Shown in pieces: positions 22,583-23,869 of a stretch of 23,869 bases of DNA. The stretch is from JBFKMV01 sp041629655 (lineage in GTDB: Bacteria > Acidobacteriota > Polarisedimenticolia > Polarisedimenticolales > Polarisedimenticolaceae). Each line of letters starts with the position of its first letter. Position 1 is the first letter of the stretch. The stretch lies in assembly GCA_041629655.1 (NCBI GenBank), contig JBFKMV010000062.1, forward strand, positions 1 through 23,869. The letters are read 5' to 3'. The notes beneath the pieces are model-generated. The model saw only the letters and a list, made by a program, of their open reading frames with translations. It was not told where the DNA came from and searched no databases. The position numbers and the translations under genes are program-made.

Positions 22583-22980
22583 TCGTCGGTCCGCGGGCGG
22601 GCGGTCCCCGCGGCGCGCCGCTCGGTGCCGAGCCAGCCGGCCAGCACCAGCGTGGCCAGCGCGGCGCCCAGCGCGTCGGCCGCGAGATCCCACAGGCTCG
22701 CCTGGCGCCCCGGAACGAACGACTGGATCAGCTCGTCCATCGCGCCGTACCCGATGGTCAGCAGCAGCGCCGCCGCGACGGCTCCCGCCCGCAGCGGCCG
22801 CAGGCCGCCCAGGAACGCCCGCACGGCCAGCGCCGCCATCACGGCGTAGGCCGCGGCGTGCAGCAGCTTGTCGTCCAGAACCTCCGCGCCCGGCAGGTTC
22901 GCCCGCGACGAGGCCCACAACAACGCTCCCATGTAGACCGCCAGCGGCCCCCACAGCACCAGGATCCGCAGGACAGTCAA
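22573..22980 (-). CDS. VanZ-family membrane protein
   Basis: 135 aa, hydrophobic throughout, about four membrane segments. The VanZ-like core is clear: DDKLLHAAAYAVMAALAVRA, then GYGAMDELIQSFVPGRQASLWDLAADALGAAL with the conserved Asp-Glu and the final Asp/Ala-rich helix. Biochemical role unknown; VanZ itself gives low teicoplanin resistance, most homologues are uncharacterised. The start is uncertain: TTG 22980-22978 overlaps the small upstream ORF stop as TTGA and gives a natural N-terminus; a longer reading from 23040 would run through the small ORF in another frame; a GTG about ten codons downstream is also possible. A basic tail follows the last helix. Confidence 0.8.
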   Translation of the reverse strand: MTVLRILVLWGPLAVYMGALLWASSRANLPGAEVLDDKLLHAAAYAVMAALAVRAFLGGLRPLRAGAVAAALLLTIGYGAMDELIQSFVPGRQASLWDLAADALGAALATLVLAGWLGTERRAAGTARPRTDEVS

Positions 22981-23150
22981 CGCGGAAACGGATACATCAG
23001 GAACGCCAGCGCCACCGCGCCGCCGACCATCGAGACCCACAGCACCGCGCCCAGCTTGAGCTGCGCGCGGGCCTCGCGCCGCAGCAGCACGGCAAAGAAC
23101 GCGGCCACCAGGCCGGAATACAGCAACAGGTGCAGCAGGTGGCTCTGCAT
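22977..23150 (-). CDS. Small two-helix membrane protein (57 aa), uncharacterised
   Basis: ATG at 23150-23148 to TGA at 22979-22977. The ATG is 1 nt after the stop of the upstream TM2-like gene, with AAGGA 5 nt before it (AAGGACTGAGATG), so initiation looks well supported. The peptide starts MQSHLLHLLLYSGLVAA, has one hydrophobic helix (about 5-23), a basic and polar turn (RREARAQ, 24-30), a second helix (about 33-52) and ends MYPFPR. It matches no family I know. Positive-inside reasoning puts both ends outside and the loop in the cytoplasm. Co-translated with the VanZ-like gene through a TTGA overlap. Confidence 0.72.
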   Translation of the reverse strand: MQSHLLHLLLYSGLVAAFFAVLLRREARAQLKLGAVLWVSMVGGAVALAFLMYPFPR

Positions 23151-23151
23151 C

Positions 23152-23637
23152 TCAGTCCTTGCGTCCGCGCCCGAGATCCCAGACGTCGAACAGCAACAGC
23201 AGGTTCATCAGGCCGGCCGTCCAGATGTACGCGGTCCCGTAGTTCGAGTTCGGCGACCGCGTGCGCTCGCGGTAGCTGTCCCGCCGCAGCTCGAAATCGT
23301 AGGCGTTGCGGTCGAGCCGGTAACAGGCGCAGCCGTACACCGCCAACCGCGCGGCGGTGTCGAGCGGTCCGACGCCGAGGTTGGCCACGACCTGCAGGGT
23401 CGACAGCACCGGCTGGGCGTCGTCCCGGAGCGCCAGGCGCCCGTCGTGGGCCAGCCCCAGCCCGAACGATCCGAGCACCAGCGCCGCGAAGATCAGCCCC
23501 CGCCGCACGTGCCCCAGCAGCAGGTGACCGAGACCCGGGAACAACCACGCCGCTCCCACGGCCAGCAGGACGCGTCCCGGCACGCCCTGCGCCTCGCCGT
23601 CGCGCGGGTTCCGCCGGTCCGTTCCCGCGGCAGCCAT
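23152..23637 (-). CDS. TM2-like membrane protein (resembles DUF6677), function unknown
   Basis: 161 aa. A polar N-terminus precedes a hydrophobic pair resembling a TM2 domain: VLLAVGAAWLFPGLGHLLLG (23-42) and RGLIFAALVLGSFGLGLAHDG (46-66), with the usual P-G-x-G-H turn. A hydrophilic middle (VANLGVGPLDTAARLAVYGC, RLDRNAYDFELRRDSYRER) is followed by NSNYGTAYIWTAGLMNLLLL (130-149), probably a last membrane segment, then DVWDLG. From memory this whole layout matches the unnamed family DUF6677 of various phyla; a database check is needed. The ATG at 23637-23635 lies 3 nt after the rplI stop. Role unknown. Confidence 0.75.
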   Translation of the reverse strand: MAAAGTDRRNPRDGEAQGVPGRVLLAVGAAWLFPGLGHLLLGHVRRGLIFAALVLGSFGLGLAHDGRLALRDDAQPVLSTLQVVANLGVGPLDTAARLAVYGCACYRLDRNAYDFELRRDSYRERTRSPNSNYGTAYIWTAGLMNLLLLFDVWDLGRGRKD

Positions 23638-23640
23638 CCG

Positions 23641-23869
23641 TTACTCTTCGGCCGGCTCGGCAGGCGTCTCGGCGGGGCTCTCGGCGGCTTCGGCGGCGGG
23701 CGCCTCGCGCGGCGGCTCCGCGACGGGTTGCTCCGGGACCACCTCGATTTGGACCTGGCCCTGGACGTCGCGGTGCAGCTTGACCGTCACGGTGTGGCTG
23801 CCCAGCGTCTTGATCGGCTCCTTGAGCTGGATCTTGCGCCGGTCGATCTCGATGCCCTTGCTCTCGAGC
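23641..23869 (-). CDS. rplI: Ribosomal protein L9, C-terminal part (runs off the right edge)
   Basis: The last 76 codons including TAA (23643-23641) are present. LESKGIEIDRRKIQLKEPIK, then LGSHTVTVKLHRDVQGQVQIEVV is the C-terminal domain of L9, which binds 23S rRNA at the base of the L1 stalk. After it comes an added tail of about 30 residues rich in Glu, Ala and Pro (PEQPVAEPPREAPAAEAAE...). The N-terminal domain is outside the window. Upstream neighbours would normally be rpsF/rpsR. Confidence 0.93.
   Translation of the reverse strand, partial: LESKGIEIDRRKIQLKEPIKTLGSHTVTVKLHRDVQGQVQIEVVPEQPVAEPPREAPAAEAAESPAETPAEPAEE

Overview
The window is a high-GC (roughly 70% by eye) bacterial chromosome segment, almost fully coding, made mostly of housekeeping genes on the minus strand. 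It carries a two-subunit glycyl-tRNA synthetase, pyruvate phosphate dikinase, a DksA-type protein with a lysine-rich tail and a PgpH-type HD membrane protein. The order phoH - 7TMR-HD - ybeY - (corC) - era - recO - glyQ - glyS - ppdK is, as I recall, close to the Firmicutes arrangement (phoH-yqfF-ybeY-...-era-recO-glyQS) and to parts seen in Deltaproteobacteria. GC content and protein flavour fit a high-GC deltaproteobacterial-like lineage (Myxococcota, Desulfobacterota or Binatota type), but the species cannot be fixed from this window.

Layout, read leftwards along the minus strand. At the right edge (23869-21489) lie the 3' end of rplI, a TM2-like membrane protein, an unlisted 57-aa membrane protein, a VanZ-family protein and an isopropylmalate-dehydrogenase-like enzyme, tightly packed. 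Convergent with these is a plus-strand class I aminotransferase (20271-21476). It shares a divergent promoter region with a three-gene biotin carboxylase operon (20133-16417): accC, a glutaconyl-CoA-decarboxylase-alpha-like carboxyltransferase, and a biotin carrier with an apparent second, lysine-less biotinyl-like domain. A lone plus-strand secreted PQQ-repeat protein (15439-16446) overlaps the tail of the carrier gene. Then come aspS, the phoH-to-era cluster, the recO-glyQS-ppdK cluster and the start of the dksA-like gene.

Functionally the left 13 kb joins ribosome maturation (YbeY, Era), RNA/stress functions (PhoH), presumed cyclic-di-AMP breakdown (7TMR-HD), aminoacylation (GlyQS, and AspS in its own unit), recombination repair (RecO), PEP/pyruvate interconversion (PpdK) and probable stringent-type transcription control (DksA-like). 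Junctions are very compressed: six gene pairs overlap by NTGA, three of them with TTG starts. Visible control signals are sigma70-like promoters before dksA-like, recO, phoH, aspS and accC/aminotransferase, two of them overlapping hairpins at the end of the upstream gene.

I found no mobile element, CRISPR array, phage gene, rRNA or tRNA, and no clear novel multi-gene system. The parts most worth a second look are the carboxylase operon, the lysine-rich DksA-like protein, the small membrane ORF and the phoH leader.
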